Shown: positions 6,651 to 14,325 of the stretch, piece after piece | Numbering within the stretch: position 1 is the first letter of the stretch | Layout: each line of letters begins with the position of its first letter | Translations under genes and position numbers: made by a program | The notes under the pieces: generated by a model | The model's input: the letters and a program-made list of their open reading frames with translations, nothing else | What the model was told of the DNA's origin: nothing | Database searches by the model: none | Origin: DASRGL01 sp035651115 | GTDB lineage: Bacteria; Armatimonadota; Chthonomonadetes; Chthonomonadales; Chthonomonadaceae | DNA length: 21,168 bases | Direction of reading: 5' to 3' | Assembly: GCA_035651115.1 (NCBI GenBank) | Contig: DASRGL010000109.1 | Coordinates: 1-21,168, forward strand

Positions 6651-7757
6651 ATGCCATCGCGCCGAGTACGCATGAGCGATGTCGCTGAGGCTGCGGGCGT
6701 ATCTCGCACAACGGCGTCTTTTGTTCTGAATGGCCGCCACGCCGGTATACCCCTTGCCACCCAACAGCGTGTCCTCAAAGCTGCCAGGGAACTCGAATAT
6801 CGTCCCAACTCCTCGGCGCGCGCCCTGGCGACCGGGCGCACGCACCGCATCGGCATCGTCCTGAACACGCCGGAGAGCTTCTCGGCGCGCGATGCCTACT
6901 TCACGGAGGTGCTGGCCGGAATCGTCAGCAGCGCCCCCCGCTATGACTATAACCTGCTGCTGCATACGGCGCACTATAAGGACTGGCGCGCGCTTGAACT
7001 CGATATTCTGAGCGGCAGCGCGGACGGCGTGATCCTCGTGGGCCGCTATGCCAGCGACGAACTGACGGCGGCGCTACTCGACGCGGAGTTCCCGACCGTC
7101 TGCACCTCCTATAGCATTGACCATCCCCGATGCCACTCCGTTGACTGCGACAACGAGATGGCGGCTTTCCTGAGCATCGAGCATCTGGTCGGCCTGGGGC
7201 ATCGCGATATCGCCTTTTTCTATCCCGGCCATGATATTTCGTGGGGCCGCGAGCGCCTGGCGGGTGCGCATCGGGCCATCGAAGCCCTGCAACTGAAGCC
7301 GGAGAACCTGCATCTGTTCGCCTGGTCGGAGACGGAGCGGCCCTCGCTGGAGTGGTGCTACGCGGCCATCGAGTTCCTGAAGACGCAGACGCCCTCGCCG
7401 ACCGCCATCGTCTGCTGCGAGGAGATTCGCGCGCAGCGTCTCGCGGAACTGCTGCCGGAGAACGGCCTGCGGGTTCCCGAAGACATCGCGATGATCAGCT
7501 TCAACTCGACGGAGGTCAGCGCCCGCGCGAATCCGCCCCTGACCTCGGTGAGCCAGCCCTTGCAGAAGATCGGCGCGGCGGCGATGGAGATGCTGGTAAC
7601 GCTGATCGAACACTCCGAGACGGTAGAACGCTGCCGCCGGTTCCCGGTCTCGCTGGACATTCGCGAGTCGTGCGGATATACCCGTCGGATGGCCGCCGTG
7701 CGCGTGCCGGTGGGAAGCCAGCAGCGCGAGGCCAACCTCGATCCGGGCGTGCGATGA
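6651..7757 (+). CDS. LacI/GalR-family transcriptional regulator
   Basis: A 368-residue regulator. The N-terminal HTH (about residues 6-55) reads VRMSDVAEAAGVSRTTASFVLNGR, followed by the hinge region EYRPNSSARALATGRTHRIGIVL and a periplasmic-binding-protein-like sensor domain ending in TSVSQPLQKIGAAAMEMLVTLIE and SLDIRESCG. ATG 6651 is preferred over the upstream TTG (6600) because the HTH starts close to it and the upstream part lies in the operator/leader. The ligand is probably a sugar or sugar derivative, which cannot be specified. The operator at 6572-6587 suggests autoregulation. It is flanked by prepilin-like genes on both sides and may also control the genes after it. Confidence 0.92.
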   Translation: MPSRRVRMSDVAEAAGVSRTTASFVLNGRHAGIPLATQQRVLKAARELEYRPNSSARALATGRTHRIGIVLNTPESFSARDAYFTEVLAGIVSSAPRYDYNLLLHTAHYKDWRALELDILSGSADGVILVGRYASDELTAALLDAEFPTVCTSYSIDHPRCHSVDCDNEMAAFLSIEHLVGLGHRDIAFFYPGHDISWGRERLAGAHRAIEALQLKPENLHLFAWSETERPSLEWCYAAIEFLKTQTPSPTAIVCCEEIRAQRLAELLPENGLRVPEDIAMISFNSTEVSARANPPLTSVSQPLQKIGAAAMEMLVTLIEHSETVERCRRFPVSLDIRESCGYTRRMAAVRVPVGSQQREANLDPGVR

Positions 7758-7781
7758 AGCGTGACCGCCCGGATCGCTCCC

Positions 7782-7801
7782 AACGCAAGATAGATTGCGT
7801 T
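7782..7801. other. Short palindrome between the LacI gene and the small membrane gene
   Basis: AACGCAA and TTGCGTT form a perfect 7-bp stem around GATAGA, 25 bp after the LacI stop. It could be a weak terminator or a regulator site; no T-run follows. Confidence 0.3.
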
Positions 7802-7857
7802 CTCTCGCTCGGCCTCTGCACGAGACGACGACCTACTACGATAGAAGGGAGGAACGA

Positions 7858-8169
7858 ATGGCCGTAAAGAGCGAAAAACCTTCTTTCGGTAAACAGAAAG
7901 CCGGTTTGCCCGCCATCATTATCGGAGCCGTCGTGCTGATCGCATTCCTGGTCTGGATGGGTTATCGGGCATTCGGCCCGGAACCGAAGCCACCGCCCAC
8001 CGAAGCGGCCAAAGCCTATGACGCCTGGTGGGACAAGATCGCCAAAGAGAGCGGGGGCGACATCAGCAAGCTGAGCCAGGAGGACATGAGGAAGCTTCAG
8101 GCGACCACCTATGGACATGGGGAACAGGCATTGAAAGCCTACGCCCAAGAGCATGGCTATACCAAATAA
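7858..8169 (+). CDS. Small single-TM protein of unknown function
   Basis: A 103-residue protein starting MAVKSEKPSFGKQ, with one hydrophobic segment at about residues 17-38, a Pro-rich linker (GPEPKPPPTEAAK) and a helical, charged C-terminal part (AYDAWWDKIAKESGGDISKLSQEDMRKLQ, about residues 53-81). With positive charges before the helix, the C-terminus should face outward. GGGAGG lies 7 nt before the ATG, which makes this start more convincing than an upstream in-frame one at 7795. I do not recognise a family. Its position between a LacI regulator and a prepilin-like gene on the same strand suggests work in the same surface or export context, but that is inference. Confidence 0.75.
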   Translation: MAVKSEKPSFGKQKAGLPAIIIGAVVLIAFLVWMGYRAFGPEPKPPPTEAAKAYDAWWDKIAKESGGDISKLSQEDMRKLQATTYGHGEQALKAYAQEHGYTK

Positions 8170-8215
8170 GATGTGTTCTTGAGGTCTGAGTCGGGGCCTC
8201 ATCCGGACGCACGCC

Positions 8216-8259
8216 TCCGGCAGGATGCCGGAAATTGCTCCCGTACTTCGAGTCGGGAG
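8216..8259. other. Two small hairpins upstream of prepilin-like gene 2
   Basis: TCCGGCA-GGA-TGCCGGA (8216-8232) and CTCCCG-N10-CGGGAG (8238-8259) lie in the 141-bp gap before the gene starting at 8311. They may form a structured 5' leader or attenuate transcription from the small gene. They match no riboswitch I can recognise. Confidence 0.3.
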
Positions 8260-8310
8260 AGGATTGAAACAACCAACCCTACAGGAGAAGACAAGAAAGG
8301 AAAAGGAACA

Positions 8311-9276
8311 ATGAGGTCGTCCCAGGTAAGACAGGGTTTTACCCTGATTGAGTTGCTCGTTGTTATCGCCATTATCGCCATCCTCGCCGCCATTCTGTTC
8401 CCGGTCTTCGCGCAGGCTCGCAAGCAGGCTTACAAGGCGACGGGAACCAGCAATGTCAAGCAGGCGTCTCTTGGCATCCTGATGTATTCGCAGGACTTCG
8501 ATGAGAAGATGCCGCGCGCCGGTTGGGGCTGCCAGAGTTATACGAACGGGAATGATGGTACCATACCGCCCGGAGGTGAGAACTCCTGCGGCGCGACGGA
8601 GTGGCAGAACGTCATCAACCCTTATGTGAAGAACACCGGCATCTACCAGAATCCGGGAGATGGCAGTTCGCACGATTTCAGCTGGGGTACAGACCTGAGC
8701 GCCAGCGACGGACACTTCAGCATGGTCATTAACGACCTGCTGTCCCACCAGATGCCGACGAATGCGCTTGGCTATGCCAACGCTGGCAAGCAGGCCCATT
8801 TCGCTGATGGTTACTCCCAGGCCGCGATCAACGCCCCTGCGGACTGCGTCCTGCTGATGGAAGGCCATTGCGGATGGAACAAGCTGGCGGGCGATAGCAG
8901 CAGCCTCGCATGGGATACTCCGACAGCTGCTGGCAAGACCTGCCGCCAGGATCCGGAAAGCAAGTTCTGCAAAGAGCAGACAATATCCGGCTACCAGACC
9001 CGCCTGTTCGTTCCCTATGGCTACGGCGGCGATCATGTGAATGTCGGCCTGCCCTTCTACTCCAATGGCGGTGTAGTGGCGTTCACCGATGGTCATGCCA
9101 GGTTCATCCGGTATATGGACAGCAGCGGCAATCCTACGCTCTGCTCCACGCTTCCCTGGACCAAGCATATTGACGCGCTCCAGCGCGGCGCCGAGAAAAC
9201 GCAGAACTACTGCGGCGGGGACAATCCTCCCGGCAACCAGTCTTCGGATGGCTCGCAGCAATCCAACTGGAACTAG
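8311..9276 (+). CDS. Prepilin-like secreted/surface protein 2
   Basis: A 321-residue prepilin-like protein. The leader MRSSQVRQG is followed by FTLIELLVVIAIIAILAAILFPVFAQARKQA: cleavage is expected after Gly9, with mature Glu5 at position 14. NVKQASLGILMYSQDFDEKMP and the late GGVVAFTDGHARFIRYMD are hallmarks of the DUF1559-like (H-x9-DG) group. The C-terminal tail is hydrophilic and Gly/Ser/Gln-rich. The ATG at 8311 has an AAGGA-type site just upstream; an upstream in-frame start (8173) would bury the prepilin leader and is rejected. It is a paralogue of the 5491 gene by N-terminus and layout but has diverged strongly in the globular part. Role unknown, probably exported. Confidence 0.9.
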   Translation: MRSSQVRQGFTLIELLVVIAIIAILAAILFPVFAQARKQAYKATGTSNVKQASLGILMYSQDFDEKMPRAGWGCQSYTNGNDGTIPPGGENSCGATEWQNVINPYVKNTGIYQNPGDGSSHDFSWGTDLSASDGHFSMVINDLLSHQMPTNALGYANAGKQAHFADGYSQAAINAPADCVLLMEGHCGWNKLAGDSSSLAWDTPTAAGKTCRQDPESKFCKEQTISGYQTRLFVPYGYGGDHVNVGLPFYSNGGVVAFTDGHARFIRYMDSSGNPTLCSTLPWTKHIDALQRGAEKTQNYCGGDNPPGNQSSDGSQQSNWN

Positions 9277-9277
9277 G

Positions 9278-9323
9278 CCCTCACCCCCTGACCCCCCCTC
9301 TCCCAAGCTTGGGAGAGGGGGAA
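9278..9323. repeat. G+C-rich perfect palindrome, family member 4
   Basis: CCCTCACCCCCTGA is followed by a perfect 28-bp palindrome (9294-9321) with an AAGCTT centre and CCCTCTCCC/GGGAGAGGG arms. It lies 17 bp after the prepilin-like gene stop and 13 bp before the TPR gene start. The architecture matches the element at 3698-3737. A terminator-like or mRNA-processing role is possible, and its G-rich right arm is the only purine-rich stretch upstream of the next start codon. Confidence 0.75.
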
Positions 9324-9334
9324 CAATCCGTTCT

Positions 9335-11707
9335 ATGGCAACACTCTCCTCCACGTCTATGAAGTCGCGTTCCGCTGCGCCGCGCAAGCGGCTCGTTTTC
9401 CTCCTGGTGATCCTCGTTCTTCTGTCCGGCGTCGCCGTCTATGTGCGGACACTCCCGGCCCGCCGGGAGAAGGCGCTGCGCGCCGCGACGCTGCCCCAAC
9501 TGATCGCCCTCTCGAAACAGGAACCGAATAATCCGCGCGTCTTCTACCATCTGGGACTGCGCTTGCAGAGTGTGGGCCAGCTTCCGCCTGCTCGCGCCGC
9601 ATTTGAGCGCGCCGCCGATCTGGACGGGGACGATGAAGACGCCTGGCTTGCCTGGGCGACGGTGGCAGGGAACCTGGGGAACGAGCAGGAGGCGTTCGGC
9701 GTTCTCAGCGCCTATGTGCAGGCGCATCCGAAATCGGCGCGGGCGCACCTGGCTTGGGCGACCTTCTACTATGCGCAGGAGGCGCTGCCGCGCGCCTACG
9801 AGGAGGCGCTTGCCGCCACAAAGCTCGACCCGAAGGATGGCGCGGCCTGGCGTCTGGCCGGTATCTCGGCCCTCGGGCTGGAGAAATATGTCGAGGCGGA
9901 AGACGCCTTCCGGCAGGCCGTCAAGCTGGCTCCCACGGACTGGCGCGCGCTCATCGGCCTGGGCGACGCGCTGGATCGCCAGGAGCGCAAGAAGGAGGCC
10001 CTGGACTGGTATCGGAAGGCCAGCGAGGCGGCTCCCAACGAACCCGTTGCGACGCTGGCGGTGGGGCGCACCCAGTTCAAGACAGCCGCGACGCCCGCCG
10101 AGATCGCCGCCGCGCGGCAGACGTTGGAACGGGCCGCGCAGCAAGACCCGAACAACGGCCAGCCGCTCCTATGGCTCGGACGCGCCTATGTGCGGGAGGG
10201 CAACTGGAAGCAGGCGCAGCAGGTTCAGGAGCGCGCCGCCCGCCTCTCCCCCGATGCTTTCGAGGTCGCTTACGAGCTGCAGCGCATCTATACGCATCTC
10301 GGAGATAAGGCCCGCGCCGCAGAGCAGGCGAAACGGCATCAACAACTTCATGCCTACGCGCTGGACACCTACAATATCCTGGCCCGCCTCCACGAAGCCA
10401 AAGGCGACCTGGATCGGCAGTTGCGGCTCGAACTGTCCCGGAAATACGCCGCGCATGGCGACTACGCGAAGGCGGCGCGCGAGTATCGGCAGCTGATTCG
10501 CCGCGCGCCCGATCTGGCGGTCGCCAGGCGCGAACTGGCGGAGGTCGAGCGCAAGCTGCCGCAGACGGCGAAGGCGCTGCCTCTGGCGATGCCGGGCGCG
10601 GCGGCCAATGTGTCGCTGACGACGCTGCTTCAGGATGGCGAGGCGATGCTGGCGCAGAAACGCTATGCCGAAGCGCAGAATGCTTTTATGACGGCGCTGC
10701 AGCGCGACCCGAACCAGGCGCGTGCGGCGGAGGGGTTGGGGCTGGCGCTGGCGGGGCAGGGCAAGAACGACGAGGCGTTCAAGGTGCTGACCCGCGTGCT
10801 GGAGGTGGAACCCACGCGCCCGAAAGCGCAGTACACGGTGGCGCAGTTGTACTACGATATCGGGCTGCCGGACGAGGCGACCCACCGCATGGAAAAGCTG
10901 GTCAAGCAGGTTCCGAACAACGCGGAGTACGTACACGGCCTCGGTATGTGCTATCTCAGCACGGAGCAGCCGCAGAAAGCGGCGGAGAGGCTCTCCCGCG
11001 CCGCGACGCTGTCCCCGGAAAATGCGGGCTACTGGAGCGACCTGGCGACGGCAGAACTGAAAAACGAGAAGCCGGAACTGGCCGAGACGCACTATCGCCA
11101 GGCGGCGCGACTGGCCCCGAACGATCCCGATACGCTCGTCGCGCTGGGCAAGTTCCTGCTGGATCGCCAGGCGACGCCTGCCCGATTGCAGGAGGCGGAA
11201 CAACTGTTCCAGAAGGCGCTGTCCGTCCGCCCGGAGCATGAGGACGCGCTGCTGGCGATGGGCCGCTTGCAGGTCTTGCGCAAAAAGCCGCAGCAGGCCG
11301 TGACGCCGCTCGAAACGCTCATCAATCGCAACCCCGATCAGACGCAAGCCTACTATCAGCTTGCCAAAGCCTACGATCAGTTGGGCAACAAGGCGCGCGC
11401 GGACTACTGCCGCAAGCTGTTCCGGGTCATCTCCGAGTTCCACACCGAGCGCGATAACACCGAGGAGCAGGTGCGTATGCACCGCAAAGACCCGGCCCTG
11501 CGCCTCAAACTCGCCCGCCTCTACGCGCGCGGCGGGCAGAACGCCAAAGCCATCAACCAGTTCCAGATGTGCCTCTATCTCGACCCGAAGAACGCGGCGG
11601 CGCGCAGGGAGTTGGAGGCGCTGGAAGCCCATCTGAAGGCGACCGGCCAGATGGAGTCCGTCACCGCCTTCAACAACATGGTGAGCGCGGCGCTGAGCCG
11701 GAAATAA
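9335..11707 (+). CDS. Membrane-anchored tetratricopeptide-repeat protein
   Basis: A 790-residue protein: basic N-terminus (KSRSAAPRKR), one TM helix at about residues 20-37 (LVFLLVILVLLSGVAVYV), then TPR units from about residue 55 to the end. More than a dozen units can be seen by eye, for example NPRVFYHLGLRLQSVGQLPPARAAFERA, DGAAWRLAGISALGLEKYVEAEDAFRQAVKLAP and NAEYVHGLGMCYLSTEQPQKAAERLSRAA. A Pro/Ala-rich break at about residues 415-430 divides two TPR blocks. Such proteins are scaffolds for protein complexes, here on the membrane and likely on the outer face. ATG 9335 is chosen because the upstream part of the open frame overlaps the prepilin gene. ATG 9359 is an alternative, but neither has a strong separate ribosome-binding site. 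No partner enzyme is encoded next to it. Confidence 0.88.
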   Translation: MATLSSTSMKSRSAAPRKRLVFLLVILVLLSGVAVYVRTLPARREKALRAATLPQLIALSKQEPNNPRVFYHLGLRLQSVGQLPPARAAFERAADLDGDDEDAWLAWATVAGNLGNEQEAFGVLSAYVQAHPKSARAHLAWATFYYAQEALPRAYEEALAATKLDPKDGAAWRLAGISALGLEKYVEAEDAFRQAVKLAPTDWRALIGLGDALDRQERKKEALDWYRKASEAAPNEPVATLAVGRTQFKTAATPAEIAAARQTLERAAQQDPNNGQPLLWLGRAYVREGNWKQAQQVQERAARLSPDAFEVAYELQRIYTHLGDKARAAEQAKRHQQLHAYALDTYNILARLHEAKGDLDRQLRLELSRKYAAHGDYAKAAREYRQLIRRAPDLAVARRELAEVERKLPQTAKALPLAMPGAAANVSLTTLLQDGEAMLAQKRYAEAQNAFMTALQRDPNQARAAEGLGLALAGQGKNDEAFKVLTRVLEVEPTRPKAQYTVAQLYYDIGLPDEATHRMEKLVKQVPNNAEYVHGLGMCYLSTEQPQKAAERLSRAATLSPENAGYWSDLATAELKNEKPELAETHYRQAARLAPNDPDTLVALGKFLLDRQATPARLQEAEQLFQKALSVRPEHEDALLAMGRLQVLRKKPQQAVTPLETLINRNPDQTQAYYQLAKAYDQLGNKARADYCRKLFRVISEFHTERDNTEEQVRMHRKDPALRLKLARLYARGGQNAKAINQFQMCLYLDPKNAAARRELEALEAHLKATGQMESVTAFNNMVSAALSRK

Positions 11708-11834
11708 GGCCCCCCTCTCACAGTCTGAACTATGATTTATGGGATTATCGGATGAACTATGATTACGTCTGGTTCAATCATAGTCTATCTCATAATCCGA
11801 ACTAATCACAGTTCAGACAGTCAGAGGGGGGCCT
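11707..11834. repeat. Long inverted repeat with CTGAACTATGATT core, copy 2
   Basis: The core (11725-11816) is related to the element at 6375-6464 and ends in AATCACAGTTCAG. It is nested inside perfect 12-bp G+C arms, AGGCCCCCCTCT (11707-11718) and AGAGGGGGGCCT (11823-11834), giving one hairpin-forming element of about 128 bp. It begins at the last base of the TPR stop codon. It fills most of the 188-bp gap before the nitrilase-family gene and could end the TPR transcript. Confidence 0.8.
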
Positions 11835-11895
11835 ATTCGCCATGCCCTTGTGGTAAACTATCGGTAGTGTGAGGGAGAAAGCGAGGGCAGGGGCC

Positions 11896-12816
11896 GTGAA
11901 GATCGAGGTCGCGGTCGGGCAGATCAAGCCGCGCAAGGGCGATTATGAAGGCAATCTGCGGCGCGTGGGCGATCTGTTCGCGCAGTTGGAGGAGGACGCG
12001 CCGGAGACCGATGTGCTGGCGCTGCCGGAGACGGCGCTCTCCGGCTATTTTCTGGAAGGCGGCGTGCGCGATGTCGCCCGCACCCGCGATCAGTTGTTCG
12101 ACGACCTGCTTCAGACCTACCGGGAGCGCGTCTCGCGCCCGGACGCCGCGCTGGATGTCTGCCTGGGCTTCTACGAACTGGGCGAAGGCAAGTACTACAA
12201 CAGCGCGCTCTATGCCACCCTGACCGCGCAGGACATCCCCTCCAAGTCACCGATACATCAGGCCGGAATCCGGCACGTCCACCGCAAATTTTTCCTGCCC
12301 ACCTACGGCGTGTTCGACGAGAAGCGGTTCGTCTCGCGCGGGCGTTCCATCAACGCTTTCGCTTCCCGGTTCGGCACGGTCGCCGTGTTGATCTGTGAAG
12401 ACGTGTGGCACTCCATCTCGGCGACCATCGCCGCGCTCAAGGGCGCTCAGGTGATCTATATCCTCAGCGCCTCGCCGGGGCGGGAGTTCTCCGGGCAGCA
12501 TCTCGGCAACGTGACGCGCTGGAACGTGCTGCTGCCCGGCATCGCCGACGAACACAATGTCTGGGTGGTCTATTCGGGGCTGGTCGGGTTCGAGGGCGGC
12601 AAGGGGTTCACCGGCTCCTCGCAGGTGATAGACCCCTGGGGCAACAGCCTGGTGCAGGGTTCCGTGACGGAGGAGTGCCTGGTGCGCGCCACGATGGACT
12701 TAGAGGATGTCGCGATCGCGCGCGCGGCGTCGCCCCTGCTGGCCGACCTGGAGGCCGCGCTTGGCGATGTGACGATGCAGTTGGATCAGGTCGCTCGCAT
12801 ACCCTACAGAGAATAG
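11896..12816 (+). CDS. Nitrilase-superfamily amidase, probable glutaminase partner of NadE
   Basis: A 306-residue carbon-nitrogen hydrolase with the Glu-Lys-Cys triad visible: Glu45 (ALPETALSGY), Lys131 (VHRKFFLPTYGVFDE) and Cys167 (VAVLICEDVWHS). These motifs and the LPTYGVFDE block are those of the glutaminase domain of two-domain NAD+ synthetases, which hydrolyses glutamine and passes ammonia to the synthetase site. nadE follows within 10-22 bp, so the fused enzyme is probably split into two subunits here. The start is taken as GTG 11896, with GAGGG 8 nt upstream; GTG 11869 in the same frame is the alternative, adding nine residues. A general amidase role is not excluded. Confidence 0.82.
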   Translation: MKIEVAVGQIKPRKGDYEGNLRRVGDLFAQLEEDAPETDVLALPETALSGYFLEGGVRDVARTRDQLFDDLLQTYRERVSRPDAALDVCLGFYELGEGKYYNSALYATLTAQDIPSKSPIHQAGIRHVHRKFFLPTYGVFDEKRFVSRGRSINAFASRFGTVAVLICEDVWHSISATIAALKGAQVIYILSASPGREFSGQHLGNVTRWNVLLPGIADEHNVWVVYSGLVGFEGGKGFTGSSQVIDPWGNSLVQGSVTEECLVRATMDLEDVAIARAASPLLADLEAALGDVTMQLDQVARIPYRE

Positions 12817-12838
12817 GGCGCGGGCGATGGAGCAATCA

Positions 12839-13702
12839 ATGGAGCGTCTACCGATAGTCTGCGCGCCGCCGCTGAACGTGGAGGCCGACGAAAATCTCAA
12901 GGTCAACGAGCCGCTGCTGGCCGAGTGGCTGATCGCCTTCCTGCGTGATGAGATCGTGCGGCGGCGCGGCTTTACGAAGGGCGTCGTCGGGCTGTCGGGC
13001 GGCGTGGACTCGTCCCTGGTGGCCTTCCTGCTGGCCCGCGCGCTGGGGCCGGAGAACGTCTACGGCATCCGTATGCCCTACAAGACCTCCTCCCGCGAGA
13101 GCCTCGAACACGCCGCGCTGGTGGCGGAGGCGACCGGTATCCACATGGATACCATCGAGATTACCGACGCGGTGGAGGGCTACCTGAAGTTCTGCCCGGA
13201 CGCGGACGGGAGGCGGCGCGGCAACGTAATGGCCCGGATGCGGATGATCGTCCTCTTCGATCAGAGCCAGAAACTCGGCACGCTGCCGGTCGGGACGGGC
13301 AACAAGACGGAGCGCCTGTTCGGTTACTTCACCTGGCACGCCGACGACTCGCCGCCGGTCAATCCGCTGGGCGATCTGTATAAAACGCAGGTCTGGGCGC
13401 TGTCACGCTTTATGGGCGTGCCGGATGTCATCGTCAGCAAGCCCGCCTCCGCCGACCTGATCGTGGGCCAGACGGACGAGACCGATTTCGGCATCTCCTA
13501 CCACAAGGCCGACCGCATCCTGTTCTATCTGCTGCGCGGCTTCACGGCGCAGCGCCTCGTCGAGATGGGCTTTCCAGAAAATGAGGTCGCCCTCGTCAAG
13601 CGCAAACTGGACTCGACCCACTGGAAGCGCCACCTGCCGACGACGGCGATGCTCTCCTCCACCTCCATCAACGACTACTATCTGCGCCCGGTGGACTACT
13701 GA
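12839..13702 (+). CDS. nadE: NAD+ synthetase
   Basis: A 287-residue ATP-pyrophosphatase-fold enzyme that amidates nicotinic acid adenine dinucleotide to NAD+, the last step of NAD synthesis. Motifs: the PP-loop LSGGVDSS (about 52-59), PYKTSS, GTGNKTERLFGYFT, PVNPLGDLYKTQVWAL and PASADLIVGQTDETDFGISY, all in normal order. Its C-terminus (KRHLPTTA...INDYYLRP) is family-like. ATG 12839 has GGAG 6 nt upstream and is preferred; ATG 12827, in frame, has a poorer site. It lies directly after the nitrilase-family gene, which likely supplies ammonia from glutamine. Standalone NadE enzymes normally use free ammonia, so the pair would restore glutamine dependence. Confidence 0.93.
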   Translation: MERLPIVCAPPLNVEADENLKVNEPLLAEWLIAFLRDEIVRRRGFTKGVVGLSGGVDSSLVAFLLARALGPENVYGIRMPYKTSSRESLEHAALVAEATGIHMDTIEITDAVEGYLKFCPDADGRRRGNVMARMRMIVLFDQSQKLGTLPVGTGNKTERLFGYFTWHADDSPPVNPLGDLYKTQVWALSRFMGVPDVIVSKPASADLIVGQTDETDFGISYHKADRILFYLLRGFTAQRLVEMGFPENEVALVKRKLDSTHWKRHLPTTAMLSSTSINDYYLRPVDY

Positions 13703-13727
13703 GGCGGAATCCAGCGGGGAAGAAAAA

Positions 13728-13755
13728 GCGGCGCGTGCCATCCGGCACGCGCCGC
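13728..13755. terminator. Hairpin terminator between convergent genes
   Basis: GCGGCGCGTGCC and GGCACGCGCCGC form a perfect 12-bp stem with a 4-nt loop. Read on the minus strand the stem is followed by TTTTTCTT, so it is a good intrinsic terminator for the ankyrin gene ending at 13762. In the plus direction only TCTCT follows, so termination of nadE is likely weaker. It sits 26 bp past the nadE stop. Confidence 0.8.
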
Positions 13756-13761
13756 GTCTCT

Positions 13762-14292
13762 CTACGGCGTGCCTTTCGCGCCGTGCGCCTTGAGCCGCTT
13801 GATGATCGCTTCGTGGTGGAAATGGGCGGCGCAACTGAGCGCGGTCATGCCGGTATCCGACCGCGCGTTCACATCGGCCCCGCGTTCCAGCAGCAGGCGC
13901 ACGACGGGCGCGCGGTTTTTGGAAGCGGCCAGCATGAGCAGGGTCTGGCCGGTCGGTTCCGGCATCCCCGCGCCGGACGGCTCCTGGGTATTCAGGTCAG
14001 CGCCTCTGTCCAGCAAGAGGCTGGCAATCGCGGTCTTGCCCTTGCCGACGGCGATCCAGATGGCGGTCGTGCCGTAACTGTTCTTGAGGTTCGGGTCGGC
14101 TCCCCGGTCGAGGAGGAGACGCACGATGCTCTCTCTGCCGCTCCCCGTCGCTTTCATCAGCGCCGTTTTGCTGTGCCTGTTGAAGCCGTTCGGATCGGCT
14201 CCCGCGTCTAGCAGGGCGTGAACCCGTGCGCTGTCGCCTGCGGCGGCGGCTTCGGCAAGTTCGGCTACTTTGGGGTCGGTTTTCGTTTTCAT
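13762..14292 (-). CDS. Ankyrin-repeat protein
   Basis: A 176-residue protein composed almost wholly of ankyrin repeats, with no signal peptide or TM helix. About four to five units are visible with the usual TALMxA...LLLxxGADxN pattern: HALLDAGADPN, VRLLLDRGADPN, ASLLLDRGADLN, VRLLLERGADVN, and a final C-terminal half-unit. It is probably a cytoplasmic protein-binding module with unknown partner. AAGGAAG is 8 nt before the ATG. It follows the P-loop kinase gene by 33 bp on the same strand, so the two are probably co-transcribed, and ends at the terminator at 13728-13755. No toxin or effector domain is attached. Confidence 0.9.
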   Translation of the reverse strand: MKTKTDPKVAELAEAAAAGDSARVHALLDAGADPNGFNRHSKTALMKATGSGRESIVRLLLDRGADPNLKNSYGTTAIWIAVGKGKTAIASLLLDRGADLNTQEPSGAGMPEPTGQTLLMLAASKNRAPVVRLLLERGADVNARSDTGMTALSCAAHFHHEAIIKRLKAHGAKGTP

Positions 14293-14325
14293 CGGGAGGC
14301 TTCCTTTGGGTCAGAAAAGGTTGTA

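Noticed and set aside
8238..8272. CRISPR-repeat-like end (GGATTGAAAC)
   Set aside because: Only one copy is present, with no spacer array and no cas genes in the window.
8170..8310. c-di-GMP riboswitch before the prepilin-like gene
   Set aside because: Hairpins exist, but the conserved GEMM core and tetraloop-receptor sequences are not seen.
9089..9334. Longer start for the TPR protein inside the prepilin gene
   Set aside because: The extension overlaps the well-supported C-terminus of the prepilin-like protein in another frame and has no domain of its own.
7516..9387. 623-codon open frame on the minus strand
   Set aside because: It lies antisense to the LacI, small TM and prepilin-like genes, all of which have clear family motifs and ribosome-binding sites; long antisense frames are expected in G+C-rich DNA.
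10169..11632. 487-codon open frame antisense to the TPR gene
   Set aside because: Composition is Arg/Leu/Gln-rich with no recognisable domain; it mirrors the periodic TPR codons on the other strand.
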